Assembly: GCF_050947335.1 (NCBI RefSeq)
Contig: NW_027473345.1
Location: forward strand, 1,178,001-1,242,000
DNA length: 64,000 nucleotides
Direction of reading: 5' to 3'
Source of the DNA: Megachile rotundata
Lineage: Eukaryota > Arthropoda > Insecta > Hymenoptera > Megachilidae
Shown here: in pieces, positions 12,175 to 27,114 of the stretch
Layout of the letters: every line of letters begins with the position of its first letter
How positions within the stretch are numbered: position 1 is the stretch's first letter
The notes under the pieces: generated by a model
What the model was told of the DNA's origin: nothing
Databases searched by the model: none
Seen by the model: only the letters and a program-made list of their open reading frames with translations
Program-made: the position numbers and the translations under genes

Positions 12175-14890
12175 CTAATTGTATGCATGTGAATTTATAA
12201 CTCTGATTGTATGATTGTGATTATATGATTGTGATTGTATGATTGTGATTGTATGATTGTGATTGTATGATTGTGATTGTATGATTGTGATTGTATGATT
12301 GTGATTGTATGATTGTGATTGTATGATTGGGATTGTATGATTGCGATTGTCTGATTGCGATTGTGTGATTGTGAATGTATGATTGTGATTGTATGATTGT
12401 GATTCTATGATTGTGATTGTATGATTGTAATTGTATGAATGTGATTGTATGATTGTGATTGTATGATTGTGATCGTGTGATTGCGTTTGTATGATTCTAA
12501 TTGTATGCATGTGAATGTATAATTCTGATTGTATGATTGTGATTGTATGATTGTGATTGTATGATTGTGATTGTGTGATTGTGATTGTATGTTTGTGATT
12601 GTATGATTGTGATTGTCTGATTGCGATTGTGTGATTGTGAATGTATGATTGTGATTGTATGATTGCGATTGTATGATAGTGATTGTATGACCGTGATTGT
12701 ATGAATGTGATTGTATGATTGTGATTGTATGATTGCGATTGTATGATTGTGATCGTATGACTGTGATTGTATGATTGTGATTGTATAATTGTGATTGTAT
12801 AATTGTGATTGCATGATTGTGATTGTATGATTGTCATTGTACGATTGTGGTTGTACGATTGTGATTGTACGATTGTGATTGTACGATTGTGATTGTATGA
12901 TTGTGATTGTATGATTGTGATTGTATGATTGTGATTGTATGATTGGGATTGTATGATTGCGATTGTCTGATTGCGATTGTGTGATTGTGAATGTATGATT
13001 GTGATTGTATGATTGTGATTCTATGATTGTGATTGTATGATTGTAATTGTATGAATGTGATTGTATGATTGTGATTGTATGATTGTGATTGTATGATTCT
13101 AATTGTATGCATGTGAATGTATAACTCTGATTGTATGATTGTGATTGTATGATTGTGATTGTATGATTGTGATTGTATGATTGTGATTGTATGATTGTGA
13201 TTGTATGATTGTGATTGTATGATTGTGATTGAATGATTGTGATTGTATGATTGTGATTGTATGATTGGGATTGTATGATTGCGATTGTCTGATTGCGATT
13301 GTGTGATTGTGAATGTATGATTGTGATTGTATGATTGTGATTCTATGATTGTGATTGTATGATTGTAATTGTATGAATGTGATTGTATGATTGTGATTGT
13401 ATGATTGTGAATGTGTGATTGCGTTTGTATGATTCTAATTGTATGCATGTGTATGTATAATTCTGATTGTATGTTTGTGATAATATGATTGCGATTGCAT
13501 GATTGAGACTGTATGATTGTGATTGTATGGTTGTTATTGTATGATTGTGATTGTATGATTGTGATTCTATGATTGAGATTGTATGATTGTGATTGTATGA
13601 TTGTGATTGTATGATTGCGATTGTATGATTGTGATTGTATGATTGTGATTGTATGATTGCGATTGTATCATTGTGATTGTATGATTGTGGTTGTATGATT
13701 GTGATCGTATGATTGTGATTGTATGATTGTGATTGTATGATTGTGATTGTATGATTGTGATTGTATGATTGTGATTGTATGATTGCGATTGTCTGATTGC
13801 GATTGTGTGATTGCGAATGTATGATTGTGATTGTATGATTGTGATTCTATGATTGTGATTCTATGATTGTGATTGTATGATTGTGATTGTATGATTGTGA
13901 TTGTATGATTGTGATTGTATGATTGTGATTGTATGATTGTGATTGTATGATTGTGATTGTATGATTGTGATGGTGTGATTGTGATTGCATGATTGTGATT
14001 GCATGATTGTGATTGTATGATGGTGATTGTGTGATTGCGTTTGTATGATGCTAATTGTATGCATGTGAATGTATAATTCTGATTGTATGTTTGTGATAAT
14101 ATGATTGCGATTGTAGGATTGTGATTGTATGATTGCGATTGTAAGATTGTAATTGTATGATTGTGATTGTATGATTGTGATTGTATGATTGCCATTGTCT
14201 GATTGCGATTGTGTGATTGTGAATGTATGATTGCGATTCTATGATTGTGATTGTATGATTGTAATTGCATGAGTGTGATTGTATGATTGTGATTGTATGA
14301 TTGTGATTGTATGATTGTCATTGTATGATTGTGAGTGTATGATTGTGATTGTGTGATTGCGTTTGTATGATTCTAATTGTATGCATGCGAATGTATGATT
14401 GTGATTGCATGATTGTGATTGTATGATTGTGATTGTATGATTGTAATTGTATGAATTTGATTGTATGATTGTGACTGTATGATTGTGATTGTATGATTGT
14501 GATTGTATGATTGTGATTGTATGATTGTGATTCTATGATTGTGATTGTATGATTGTGATTGTGTGATTGTGATTGTATGATTGTGATTGTATGATTGTGA
14601 TTGTATGATTGTGATTGTATGATTGTGATTGTATGATTGTGATTGTATGATTGTGATTGTATGATTCTAATTGTATGCATGTGAATTTATAACTCTGATT
14701 GTATGATTGTGATTATATGATTGTGATTGTATGATTGTGATTGTATGATTGTGATTGTATGATTGTGAATGTATGATTGTGATTGTATGATTGTGATTCT
14801 ATGATTGTGATTGTATGATTGTAATTGTATGAATGTGATTGTATGATTGTGATTGTATGATTGTGATCGTGTGATTGCGTTTGTATGATT
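12175..14890 (+). repeat. 3.6-kb tandem HOR, copy 2
   Basis: Second copy of 8571-11286. It follows the first with no spacer. The series breaks near 15.3-15.5 kb, where an expected third hexamer insertion is absent and the sequence passes into domain II blocks. Confidence 0.88.
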
Positions 14891-15229
14891 CTAATTGTAT
14901 GCATGTGAATGTATAATTCTGATTGTATGATTGTGATTGTATGATTGTGATTGTATGATTGTGATTGTGTGATTGTGATTGTATGTTTGTGATTGTATGA
15001 TTGTGATTGTCTGATTGCGATTGTGTGATTGTGAATGTATGATTGTGATTGTATGATTGCGATTGTATGATAGTGATTGTATGACCGTGATTGTATGAAT
15101 GTGATTGTATGATTGTGATTGTATGATTGCGATTGTATGATTGTGATCGTATGACTGTGATTGTATGATTGTGATTGTATAATTGTGATTGTATAATTGT
15201 GATTGCATGATTGTGATTGTATGATTGTC

Positions 15230-17748
15230 ATTGTACGATTGTGGTTGTACGATTGTGATTGTACGATTGTGATTGTACGAATGTGATTGTACGATTGTGA
15301 TTGTATGATTGTGATTGTATGATTGTGATTGTATGATTGGGATTGTATGATTGCGATTGTCTGATTGCGATTGTGTGATTGTGAATGTATGATTGTGATT
15401 GTATGATTGTGATTCTATGATTGTGATTGTATGATTGTAATTGTATGAATGTGATTGTATGATTGTGATTGTATGATTGTGATTGTAAGATTGTAATTGT
15501 ATGATTGTGATTGTATGATTGTGATTGTATGATTGCCATTGTCTGATTGCGATTGTGTGATTGTGAATGTATGATTGCGATTCTATGATTGTGATTGTAT
15601 GATTGTAATTGCATGAGTGTGATTGTATGATTGTGATTGTATGATTGTGATTATGTGATTGCGTTTGTATGATTGTGATTGTATGATTGTGATTGTATGA
15701 TTGCGATTGTCTGATTGCGATTGTGTGATTGTGACTGTATGATTGTGATTGTATGATTGTGATTGTGTGATTGCGTTTGGATGATTCTAATTGTATGCAT
15801 GTGAATGTATAATTCTGATTGTATGATTGTGATTGTATGATTGTGATTGTGTGATTGTGATTGTATGATTGTGATTGTATGATTGTGATTGTATGACTGT
15901 GATTGTATGATTGTGATTGTATAATTGTGATTGTATAATTGTGATTGCATGATTGTGATTGTATGATTGTCATTGTACGATTGTGGTTGTACGATTGTGA
16001 TTGTACGATTGTGATTGTACGATTGTGATTGTATGATTGTGATAGTATGATTGTCATTGTATGATTGTGAGTGTATGATTGTGATTGTGTGATTGCGTTT
16101 GTATGATTCTAATTGTATGCATGCGAATGTATGATTGTGATTGCATGATTGTGATTGTATGATTGTGATTGTATGATTGTAATTGTATGAATTTGATTGT
16201 ATGATTGTGACTGTATGATTGTGATTGTATGATTGTGATTGTATGATTGTGATTGTATGAATGTGATTGTATGATTGTGATTGTATGATTGCGATTGTAT
16301 GATTGTGATCGTAAGACTGTGATTGTATGATTGTGATTGTATGATTGTGATTGTATGATTGTGATTGTATGATTGTGATTGTGTGATTGTGATTGTACGA
16401 TTGTGGTTCTATGATTGTAATTGTATGATTGTGTTTGTATAATTGTGATTGTATGATTGTGATTGTATGATTGTGACTGTATGATTGTGATTGTACGATT
16501 GTGATTGTACGATTGTGATTGTACGATTGTGATTGTACGATTGTTATTTTATGATTGTGACTGTATGATTGTAACTGTATGATAGAGATTGTGTAAATGC
16601 GATTGTGATTGCATGATCGTAATTGTATGATTGTGAATGTATGATTATGATTGCATGATTGCGATTGTCTGATTGCGATTGTGTGATTGTGAATGTATGA
16701 TTGTGATTGCATGATGGTGATTCTATGATTGTGATTGTATGATTGTAATTGTATGAATTTGATTGTATGATTGTGATTGTATGATTGTGATTGTATGATT
16801 GTGATTGTATGATTGTGATTGTGTGATTGCGTTTGTATGATTCTAATTGTATGCATGTGAATGTATAATTCTGATTGTATGTTTGTGATAATATGATTGC
16901 GATTGTATGATTGAGATTGTATGATTGAGATTGTATGATTGTGATTGTATGATTGTGATATTATGATTGTGATTGTATGATTGTGATTCTATGATTGTGA
17001 TTGTATGATTGTAATTGTATGAATGTGATTGCATGATCGTAATTGTATAATTGTGATTGCATGATTGTGATTGTATGATTGTCATTGTACGATTGTGGTT
17101 GTATGATTGTGATTGTATGATTGTGATTGTATGATTGTGATTGTATGATTGTGATTGTATGATTGTGATTGTATGATTGTGATTGTATGATTGTGATTGT
17201 ATGATTGTAATTGTATGATTGTGATTGTGTGATTGCGTTTGTATGATTCTAATTGTATGCATGCGAATGTATGATTGTGATTGCATGATTGTGATTGTAT
17301 GATTGTGATTGTATGATTGTAATTGTATGAATTTGATTGTATGATTGTGACTGTATGATTGTGATTGTATGATTGTGATTGTATGATTGTGATTGTATGA
17401 TTGTGATTGTATGAATGTGATTGTATGATTGTGATTGTATGATTGCGATTGTATGATTGTGATCGTAAGACTGTGATTGTATGATTGTGATTGTATGATT
17501 GTGATTGTATGATTGTGATTGTATGATTGTGATTGCATGATTGTGATTGTGTGATTGTGATTGTACGATTGTGGTTCTATGATTGTAATTGTATGATTGT
17601 GTTTGTATAATTGTGATTGTATGATTGTGATTGTATGATTGTGACTGTATGATTGTGATTGTACGATTGTGATTGTACGATTGTGAATGTACGATTGTGA
17701 TTTTATGATTGTGACTGTATGATTGTAACTGTATGATAGAGATTGTGT
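15230..17748 (+). repeat. Domain I/II transition, mosaic of both families
   Basis: This stretch mixes pieces of domain I (TAC module at about 15.23 kb, GCCATTGTCTG unit near 15.53 kb) with pieces typical of domain II (GATTATGTGATTGCG near 15.65 kb, hexamer module at 16595). A GATCGTAATTGTAT unit near 17035 lies outside its usual hexamer module and is followed directly by AATTGTGATTGCAT, which looks like a recombination joint. There is no non-satellite DNA here. Confidence 0.7.
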
Positions 17749-19050
17749 AAATGCGATTGTGATTGCATGATCGTAATTGTATGATTGTGAATGTATGATT
17801 ATGATTGCATGATTGCGATTGTCTGATTGCGATTGTGTGATTGTGAATGTATGATTGTGATTGCATGATTGTGATTCTATGATTGTGATTGTATGATTGT
17901 AATTGTATGAATTTGATTGTATGATTGTGATTGTATGATTGTGATTGTATGATTGTGATTGTATGATTGTGATTGTGTGATTGCGTTTGTATGATTCTAA
18001 TTGTATGCATGTGAATGTATAATTCTGATTGTATGTTTGTGATAATATGATTGCGATTGTATGATTGAGATTGTATGATTGAGATTGTATGATTGTGATT
18101 GTATGATTGTGATATTATGATTGTGATTGTATGATTGTGATTGTATGATTGTGATTGTATGATTGTGATTGTGTGATTGTGATTGTATGATTGTGATTGT
18201 ATGATTGTGATTGTATGATTGCGATTGTCTGATTGCGATTGTGTGATTGTGAATGTATGATTGTGATTGTATGATTGTGATTCTATGATTGTGATTGTAT
18301 GATTGTAATTGTATGAATGTGATTGTATGATTGTGATTGTATGATTGTGATCGTGTGATTGCGTTTGTATGATTCTAATTGTATGCATGTGAATGTATAA
18401 TTCTGATTGTATGATTGTGATTGTATGATTGTGATTGTGTGATTGTGATTGTATGTTTGTGATTGTATGACTGTGATTGTCTGATTGCGATTGTGTGATT
18501 GTGAATGTATGATTGTGATTGTATGATTTTCATTGTATTATTGTGATTGTATGATTGTGATTGTATGATTGTGATTGTATGATTGTGATTGTATGATTGT
18601 GATGGTGTGATTGTGATTGCATGATTGTGATTGCATGATTGTGATTGCATGATTGTGATTGCATGATTGTGATTGTATGATAGTGATTGTGTGATTGCGT
18701 TTGTATGATGCTAATTGTATGCATGCGAATGTATAATTCTGATTGTATGTTTGTGATAATATGATTGCGATTGTAGGATTGTGATTGTATGATTGTGATT
18801 GTAAGATTGTAATTGTATGATTGTGATTGTATGATTGTGATTGTATGATTGCGATTCTCTGATTGCGATTGTGTGATTGTGAATGTATGATTGTGATTCT
18901 ATGATTGTGATTGTATGATTGTAAATGTATGAATGTGATTGTATGATTGTGATTGTATGGTTGTGATTGTGTGATTGCGTTTGTATGATTGTGATTGTAT
19001 GATTGCGATTGTACGATTGTGATTGTATGATTGTGATTGTGTGATTGCGT

Positions 19051-19080
19051 TTGTATGATTCTAATTTTTGCATGCGAATG
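19051..19080 (+). repeat. One-base-loss ATGCAT module, first of 4
   Basis: The usual CTAATTGTATGCATG reads CTAATTTTTGCATG here: GTAT became TTT, so the pair of units is 27 bp instead of 28 and the ATGCAT palindrome is lost. The T run starts at 19065, 24696, 31595 and 36186. All four are followed by the same units up to a CAG marker and a perfect run, so they are copies of one event. On the - strand the loss shifts the frame and several ORFs end at it. Confidence 0.92.
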
Positions 19081-19139
19081 TATAATTCTGATTGTATGTT
19101 TGTGATAATATGATTGCGATTGTATGATTCAGATTGTAT

Positions 19140-19391
19140 GATTGTGATTGTATGATTGTGATTGTATGATTGTGATTGTATGATTGTGATTGTATGATTG
19201 TGATTGTATGATTGTGATTGTATGATTGTGATTGTATGATTGTGATTGTATGATTGTGATTGTATGATTGTGATTGTATGATTGTGATTGTATGATTGTG
19301 ATTGTATGATTGTGATTGTATGATTGTGATTGTATGATTGTGATTGTATGATTGTGATTGTATGATTGTGATTGTATGATTGTGATTGTAT
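19140..19391 (+). repeat. 18 perfect units in a row
   Basis: 252 bp of exact consensus between a GATTCAG marker and a GATTGCG unit. It is homologous by position to the runs at 24771, 31670 and 36261 but differs in unit number. Confidence 0.93.
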
Positions 19392-19545
19392 GATTGCGAT
19401 TGTCTGATTGCGATTGTATGATTGTGACTGTATGATTGTGATTGTACGATTGTGATTGTACGATTGTGATTGTACGATTGTGATTGTACGATTCTGATTT
19501 TATGATTGTGACTGTATGATTGTAACTGTATGATAGAGATTGTGT

Positions 19546-21427
19546 AAATGCGATTGTGATTGCATGATCGTAATTGTATGATTGTGAATGTATGATTATG
19601 ATTGCATGATTGCGATTGTCTGATTGCGATTGTGTGATTGTGAATGTATGATTGTGATTGCATGATTGTGATTGTATGATTGTGATTGTATGATTGTAAT
19701 TGTATGATTGTGATTGTATGATTGTGATTGTATGATTGTGATTGTGTGATTGCGTTTGTATGATTCTAATTGTATGCATGTGAATGTATAATTCTAATTG
19801 TATGTTTGTGATAATATGATTGCGATTGTATGATTGAGATTGTATGATTGAAATTGTATGATTGAGATTGTATGATTGTGATTGTATGATTGTGATTGTA
19901 TGATTGTGATTGTATGATTGTGATTGTATGATTGTGATTGTATGATTGTGATTGTATGATTGTGATTGTATGATTGTGATTGTATGATTCTAATTGTATG
20001 CATGTGAATGTATAACTCTGATTGTATGATTGTGATTGTATGATTGTGATTGTATGATTGTGATTGTATGATTGTGATTGTATGATTGTGATTGTATGAT
20101 TGTGATTGTATGATTGTGATTGAATGATTGTGATTGTATGATTGTGATTGTATGATTGGGATTGTATGATTGCGATTGTCTGATTGCGATTGTGTGATTG
20201 TGAATGTATGATTGTGATTGTATGATTGTGATTCTATGATTGTGATTGTATGATTGTAATTGTATGAATGTGATTGTATGATTGTGATTGTATGATTGTG
20301 ATTGTAAGATTGTAATTGTATGATTGTGATTGTATGATTGTGATTGTATGATTGCCATTGTCTGATTGCGATTGTGTGATTGTGAATGTATGATTGCGAT
20401 TCTATGATTGTGATTGTATGATTGTAATTGCATGAGTGTGATTGTATGATTGTGATTGTATGATTGTGATTATGTGATTGCGTTTGTATGATTGTGATTG
20501 TATGATTGTGATTGTATGATTGCGATTGTCTGATTGCGATTGTGTGATTGTGACTGTATGATTGTGATTGTATGATTGTGATTGTGTGATTGCGTTTGTA
20601 TGATTCTAATTGTATGCATGTGAATGTATAATTCTGATTGTATGATTGTGATTGTATGATTGTGATTGTGTGATTGTGATTGTATGATTGTGATTGTATG
20701 ATTGTGATTGTATGACTGTGATTGTATGATTGTGATTGTATAATTGTGATTGTATAATTGTGATTGCATGATTGTGATTGTATGATTGTCATTGTACGAT
20801 TGTGGTTGTACGATTGTGATTGTACGATTGTGATTGTACGATTGTGATTGTATGATTGTGATTGTATGATTGTCATTGTATGATTGTGAGTGTATGATTG
20901 TGATTGTGTGATTGCGTTTGTATGATTCTAATTGTATGCATGCGAATGTATGATTGTGATTGCATGATTGTGATTGTATGATTGTGATTGTATGATTGTA
21001 ATTGTATGAATTTGATTGTATGATTGTGACTGTATGATTGTGATTGTATGATTGTGATTGTATGATTGTGATTGTATGATTGTGATTGTATGAATGTGAT
21101 TGTATGATTGTGATTGTATGATTGCGATTGTATGATTGTGATCGTAAGACTGCGATTGTATGATTGTGATTGTATGATTGTGATTGTATGATTGTGATTG
21201 TATGATTGTGATTGCATGATTGTGATTGTGTGATTGTGATTGTACGATTGTGGTTCTATGATTGTAATTGTATGATTGTGTTTGTATAATTGTGATTGTA
21301 TGATTGTGATTGTATGATTGTGACTGTATGATTGTGATTGTACGATTGTGATTGTACGATTGTGATTGTACGATTGTTATTTTATGATTGTGACTGTATG
21401 ATTGTAACTGTATGATAGAGATTGTGT
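19546..21427 (+). repeat. Domain II block type B2, copy 1 (1,882 bp)
   Basis: Exactly 134 units plus one hexamer. It is followed immediately by a second copy of the same length. It carries the run GATTGAGATTG, GATTGAAATTG, GATTGAGATTG near 19.83-19.87 kb, and the GATTATGTGATTGCG variant near 20.47 kb. Confidence 0.92.
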
Positions 21428-23309
21428 AAATGCGATTGTGATTGCATGATCGTAATTGTATGATTGTGAATGTATGATTATGATTGCATGATTGCGATTG
21501 TCTGATTGCGATTGTGTGATTGTGAATGTATGATTGTGATTGCATGATTGTGATTGTATGATTGTGATTGTATGATTGTAATTGTATGATTGTGATTGTA
21601 TGATTGTGATTGTATGATTGTGATTGTGTGATTGCGTTTGTATGATTCTAATTGTATGCATGTGAATGTATAATTCTAATTGTATGTTTGTGATAATATG
21701 ATTGCGATTATATGATTGAGATTGTATGATTGAAATTGTATGATTGAGATTGTATGATTGTGATTGTATGATTGTGATTGTATGATTGTGATTGTATGAT
21801 TGTGATTGTATGATTGTGATTGTATGATTGTGATTGTATGATTGTGATTGTATGATTGTGATTGTATGATTCTAATTGTATGCATGTGAATGTATAACTC
21901 TGATTGTATGATTGTGATTGTATGATTGTGATTGTATGATTGTGATTGTATGATTGTGATTGTATGATTGTGATTGTATGATTGTGATTGTATGATTGTG
22001 ATTGAATGATTGTGATTGTATGATTGTGATTGTATGATTGGGATTGTATGATTGCGATTGTCTGATTGCGATTGTGTGATTGTGAATGTATGATTGTGAT
22101 TGTATGATTGTGATTCTATGATTGTGATTGTATGATTGTAATTGTATGAATGTGATTGTATGATTGTGATTGTATGATTGTGATTGTAAGATTGTAATTG
22201 TATGATTGTGATTGTATGATTGTGATTGTATGATTGCCATTGTCTGATTGCGATTGTGTGATTGTGAATGTATGATTGCGATTCTATGATTGTGATTGTA
22301 TGATTGTAATTGCATGAGTGTGATTGTATGATTGTGATTGTATGATTGTGATTATGTGATTGCGTTTGTATGATTGTGATTGTATGATTGTGATTGTATG
22401 ATTGCGATTGTCTGATTGCGATTGTGTGATTGTGACTGTATGATTGTGATTGTATGATTGTGATTGTGTGATTGCGTTTGTATGATTCTAATTGTATGCA
22501 TGTGAATGTATAATTCTGATTGTATGATTGTGATTGTATGATTGTGATTGTGTGATTGTGATTGTATGATTGTGATTGTATGATTGTGATTGTATGACTG
22601 TGATTGTATGATTGTGATTGTATAATTGTGATTGTATAATTGTGATTGCATGATTGTGATTGTATGATTGTCATTGTACGATTGTGGTTGTACGATTGTG
22701 ATTGTACGATTGTGATTGTACGATTGTGATTGTATGATTGTGATTGTATGATTGTCATTGTATGATTGTGAGTGTATGATTGTGATTGTGTGATTGCGTT
22801 TGTATGATTCTAATTGTATGCATGCGAATGTATGATTGTGATTGCATGATTGTGATTGTATGATTGTGATTGTATGATTGTAATTGTATGAATTTGATTG
22901 TATGATTGTGACTGTATGATTGTGATTGTATGATTGTGATTGTATGATTGTGATTGTATGATTGTGATTGTATGAATGTGATTGTATGATTGTGATTGTA
23001 TGATTGCGATTGTATGATTGTGATCGTAAGACTGCGATTGTATGATTGTGATTGTATGATTGTGATTGTATGATTGTGATTGTATGATTGTGATTGCATG
23101 ATTGTGATTGTGTGATTGTGATTGTACGATTGTGGTTCTATGATTGTAATTGTATGATTGTGTTTGTATAATTGTGATTGTATGATTGTGATTGTATGAT
23201 TGTGACTGTATGATTGTGATTGTACGATTGTGATTGTACGATTGTGATTGTACGATTGTTATTTTATGATTGTGACTGTATGATTGTAACTGTATGATAG
23301 AGATTGTGT
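21428..23309 (+). repeat. Domain II block type B2, copy 2 (1,882 bp)
   Basis: Tandem copy of 19546-21427 with the same 1,882-bp length. All anchors that I compared shift by exactly 1,882 bp. Few differences are visible; one is GCGATTATATG near 21707 against GCGATTGTATG in copy 1. This is the cleanest recent tandem duplication in domain II. Confidence 0.92.
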
Positions 23310-25218
23310 AAATGCGATTGTGATTGCATGATCGTAATTGTATGATTGTGAATGTATGATTATGATTGCATGATTGCGATTGTCTGATTGCGATTGTGTG
23401 ATTGTGAATGTATGATTGTGATTGCATGATTGTGATTCTATGATTGTGATTGTATGATTGTAATTGTATGAATTTGATTGTATGATTGTGATTGTATGAT
23501 TGTGATTGTATGATTGTGATTGTGTGATTGCGTTTGTATGATTCTAATTGTATGCATGTGAATGTATAATTCTGATTGTATGTTTGTGATAATATGATTG
23601 CGATTGTATGATTGAGATTGTATGATTGAGATTGTATGATTGAGATTGTATGATTGTGATTGTATGATTGTGATATTATGATTGTGATTGTATGATTGTG
23701 ATTGTATGATTGTGATTGTATGATTGTGATTGTGTGATTGTGATTGTATGATTGTGATTGTATGATTGTGATTGTATGATTGTGATTGTATGATTGTGAT
23801 TGTATGATTGTGATTGTATGATTCTAATTGTACGCATGTGAATTTATAACTCTGATTGTATGATTGTGATTATATGATTGTGATTGTATGATTGTGATTG
23901 TATGATTGTGATTGTATGATTGTGATTGTATGATTGTGATTGTATGATTGTGATTGTATGATTGTAATTGTATGAATGTGATTGTATGATTGTGATTGTA
24001 TGATTGTGATCGTGTGATTGCGTTTGTATGATTCTAATTGTATGCATGTGAATGTATAATTCTGATTGTATGATTGTGATTGTATGATTGTGATTGTGTG
24101 ATTGTGATTGTATGTTTGTGATTGTATGATTGTGATTGTCTGATTGCGATTGTGTGATTGTGAATGTATGATTGTGATTGTATGATTTTCATTGTATTAT
24201 TGTGATTGTATGATTGTGATTGTATGATTGTGATGGTGTGATTGTGATTGCATGATTGTGATTGCATGATTGTGATTGCATGATTGTGATTGCATGATTG
24301 TGATTGTATGATAGTGATTGTGTGATTGCGTTTGTATGATGCTAATTGTATGCATGCGAATGTATAATTCTGATTGTATGTTTGTGATAATATGATTGCG
24401 ATTGTAGGATTGTGATTGTATGATTGTGATTGTAAGATTGTAATTGTATGATTGTGATTGTATGATTGTGATTGTATGATTGCGATTCTCTGATTGCGAT
24501 TGTGTGATTGTGAATGTATGATTGTGATTCTATGATTGTGATTGTATGATTGTAAATGTATGAATGTGATTGTATGATTGTGATTGTATGGTTGTGATTG
24601 TGTGATTGCGTTTGTATGATTGTGATTGTATGATTGCGATTGTATGATTGTGATTGTATGATTGTGATTGTGTGATTGCGTTTGTATGATTCTAATTTTT
24701 GCATGCGAATGTATAATTCTGATTGTATGTTTGTGATAATATGATTGCGATTGTATGATTCAGATTGTATGATTGTGATTGTATGATTGTGATTGTATGA
24801 TTGTGATTGTATGATTGTGATTGTATGATTGTGATTGTATGATTGTGATTGTATGATTGTGATTGTATGATTGTGATTGTATGATTGTGATTGTATGATT
24901 GTGATTGTATGATTGTGATTGTATGATTGTGATTGTATGATTGTGATTGTATGATTGTGATTGTATGATTGTGATTGTATGATTGTGATTGTATGATTGT
25001 GGTTGTATGATTGTGATTGTATGATTGTGATTGTATGATTGTGATTGTATGATTGTGATTGTATGATTGCGATTGTCTGATTGCGATTGTATGATTGTGA
25101 CTGTATGATTGTGATTGTACGATTGTGATTGTACGATTGTGATTGTACGATTGTGATTGTACGATTCTGATTTTATGATTGTGACTGTATGATTGTAACT
25201 GTATGATAGAGATTGTGT
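23310..25218 (+). repeat. Domain II block type B1, copy 2 (1,909 bp)
   Basis: Matches 17749-19545, including the TTTTCATTG variant near 24187, the GATGCTAATTG unit near 24339 and the one-base loss at 24696. It differs by whole units. It also has a GTACGCATG variant near 23830 that copy 1 lacks but the stretch near 27.62 kb shares. Its canonical run (24771-25064) is 21 units, one of them GATTGTGGTTGTAT, against 18 in copy 1. Confidence 0.85.
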
Positions 25219-26563
25219 AAATGCGATTGTGATTGCATGATCGTAATTGTATGATTGTGAATGTATGATTATGATTGCATGATTGCGATTGTCTGATTGC
25301 GATTGTGTGATTGTGAATGTATGATTGTGATTGCATGATTGTGATTGTATGATTGTGATTGTATGATTGTAATTGTATGATTGTGATTGTATGATTGTGA
25401 TTGTATGATTGTGATTGTGTGATTGCGTTTGTATGATTGTAATTGTGTGCATGTGAATGTATAATGCTAATTGTATGTTTGTGATAATATGATTGCGATT
25501 GTATGATTGAGATTGTATGATTGAAATTGTATGATTGAGATTGTATGATTGTGATTGTATGATTGTGATTGTATGATTGTGATTGTATGATTGTGATTGT
25601 ATGATTGTGATTGTATGATTGTGATTGTATGATTGTGATTGTATGATTGTGATTGTATGATTCTAATTGTATGCATGTGAATGTATAACTCTGATTGTAT
25701 GATTGTGATTGTATGATTGTGATTGTATGATTGTGATTGTATGATTGTGATTGTATGATTGTGATTGTATGATTGTGATTGTATGATTGTGATTGTATGA
25801 TTGTGATTGAATGATTGTGATTGTATGATTGTGATTGTATGATTGGGATTGTATGATTGCGATTGTCTGATTGCGATTGTGTGATTGTGAATGTATGATT
25901 GTGATTGTATGATTGTGATTCTATGATTGTGATTGTATGATTGTAATTGTATGAATGTGATTGTATGATTGTGATTGTATGATTGTGATTGTAAGATTGT
26001 AATTGTAAGATTGTGATTGTATGATTGTGATTGTATGATTGCCATTGTCTGATTGCGATTGTGTGATTGTGAATGTATGATTGCGATTCTATGATTGTGA
26101 TTGTATGATTGTAATTGCATGAGTGTGATTGTATGATTGTGATTGTATGATTGTGATTATGTGATTGCGTTTGTATGATTGTGATTGTATGATTGTGATT
26201 GTATGATTGCGATTGTCTGATTGCGATTGTGTGATTGTGACTGTATGATTGTGATTGTATGATTGTGATTGTGTGATTGCGTTTGTATGATTCTAATTGT
26301 ATGCATGTGAATGTATAATTCTGATTGTATGATTGTGATTGTATGATTGTGATTGTGTGATTGTGATTGTATGATTGTGATTGTATGATTGTGATTGTAT
26401 GACTGTGATTGTATGATTGTGATTGTATAATTGTGATTGTATAATTGTGATTGCATGATTGTGATTGTATGATTGTCATTGTACGATTGTGGTTGTACGA
26501 TTGTGATTGTACGATTGTGATTGTACGATTGTGATTGTATGATTGTGATTGTATGATTGTCAT
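24692..26563 (-). other. Longest open frame (623 codons), not judged a gene
   Basis: The frame reads cycles of a 14-residue peptide rich in N, H, I, T, S, Q and Y, with no other domain. It begins at an ATG inside variant units and ends at a stop created by the one-base loss at 24696, giving the C-terminal residues FACKN. All three - strand frames of the consensus are open and read the same cycle, so long frames are expected without selection. I see no conserved frame choice, no promoter, no signal peptide and no non-repeat exon. Overlapping frames elsewhere are of the same kind. A transcribed repeat protein cannot be excluded from sequence alone. Confidence 0.85.
24771..25064 (+). repeat. 21-unit run with one variant unit
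   Basis: 16 perfect units, then one GATTGTGGTTGTAT (24995-25008), then 4 perfect units. It corresponds to the 18-unit run in the sister block at 19140 and shows length change in whole units. Confidence 0.92.
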
Positions 26564-27114
26564 TGTATGATTGTGAGTGTATGATTGTGATTGTGTGATT
26601 GCGTTTGTATGATTCTAATTGTATGCATGCGAATGTATGATTGTGATTGCATGATTGTGATTGTATGATTGTGATTGTATGATTGTAATTGTATGAATTT
26701 GATTGTATGATTGTGACTGTATGATTGTGATTGTATGATTGTGATTGTATGATTGTGATTGTATGATTGTGATTGTATGAATGTGATTGTATGATTGTGA
26801 TTGTATGATTGCGATTGTATGATTGTGATCGTAAGACTGCGATTGTATGATTGTGATTGTATGATTGTGATTGTATGATTGTGATTGTATGATTGTGATT
26901 GCATGATTGTGATTGTGTGATTGTGATTGTACGATTGTGGTTCTATGATTGTAATTGTATGATTGTGTTTGTATAATTGTGATTGTATGATTGTGATTGT
27001 ATGATTGTGACTGTATGATTGTGATTGTACGATTGTGATTGTACGATTGTGATTGTACGATTGTTATTTTATGATTGTGACTGTATGATTGTAACTGTAT
27101 GATAGAGATTGTGT
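25219..27114 (+). repeat. Domain II block type B2, copy 3 (1,896 bp)
   Basis: Third B2 copy, one 14-bp unit longer than the 1,882-bp pair. It has the same GAGATTG, GAAATTG, GAGATTG series near 25.51-25.55 kb and the GATTATGTG variant near 26.15 kb. Small private changes occur near 25437-25465 (GATTGTAATTGTGTGCATG and AATGCTAATTG). Confidence 0.88.

Larger units (their letters stand above)
17749..19545 (+). repeat. Domain II block type B1, copy 1 (1,797 bp)
   Basis: Block measured from hexamer insertion to hexamer insertion. It contains the TTTTCATTG and GTATTATTG variants near 18535, a GATGCTAATTG unit near 18707, the one-base loss at 19065 and then 18 perfect units at 19140-19391. Length is 128 units plus a hexamer minus one base. 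It matches 23310-25218 with a 5,631-bp offset at the loss site. Confidence 0.85.
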
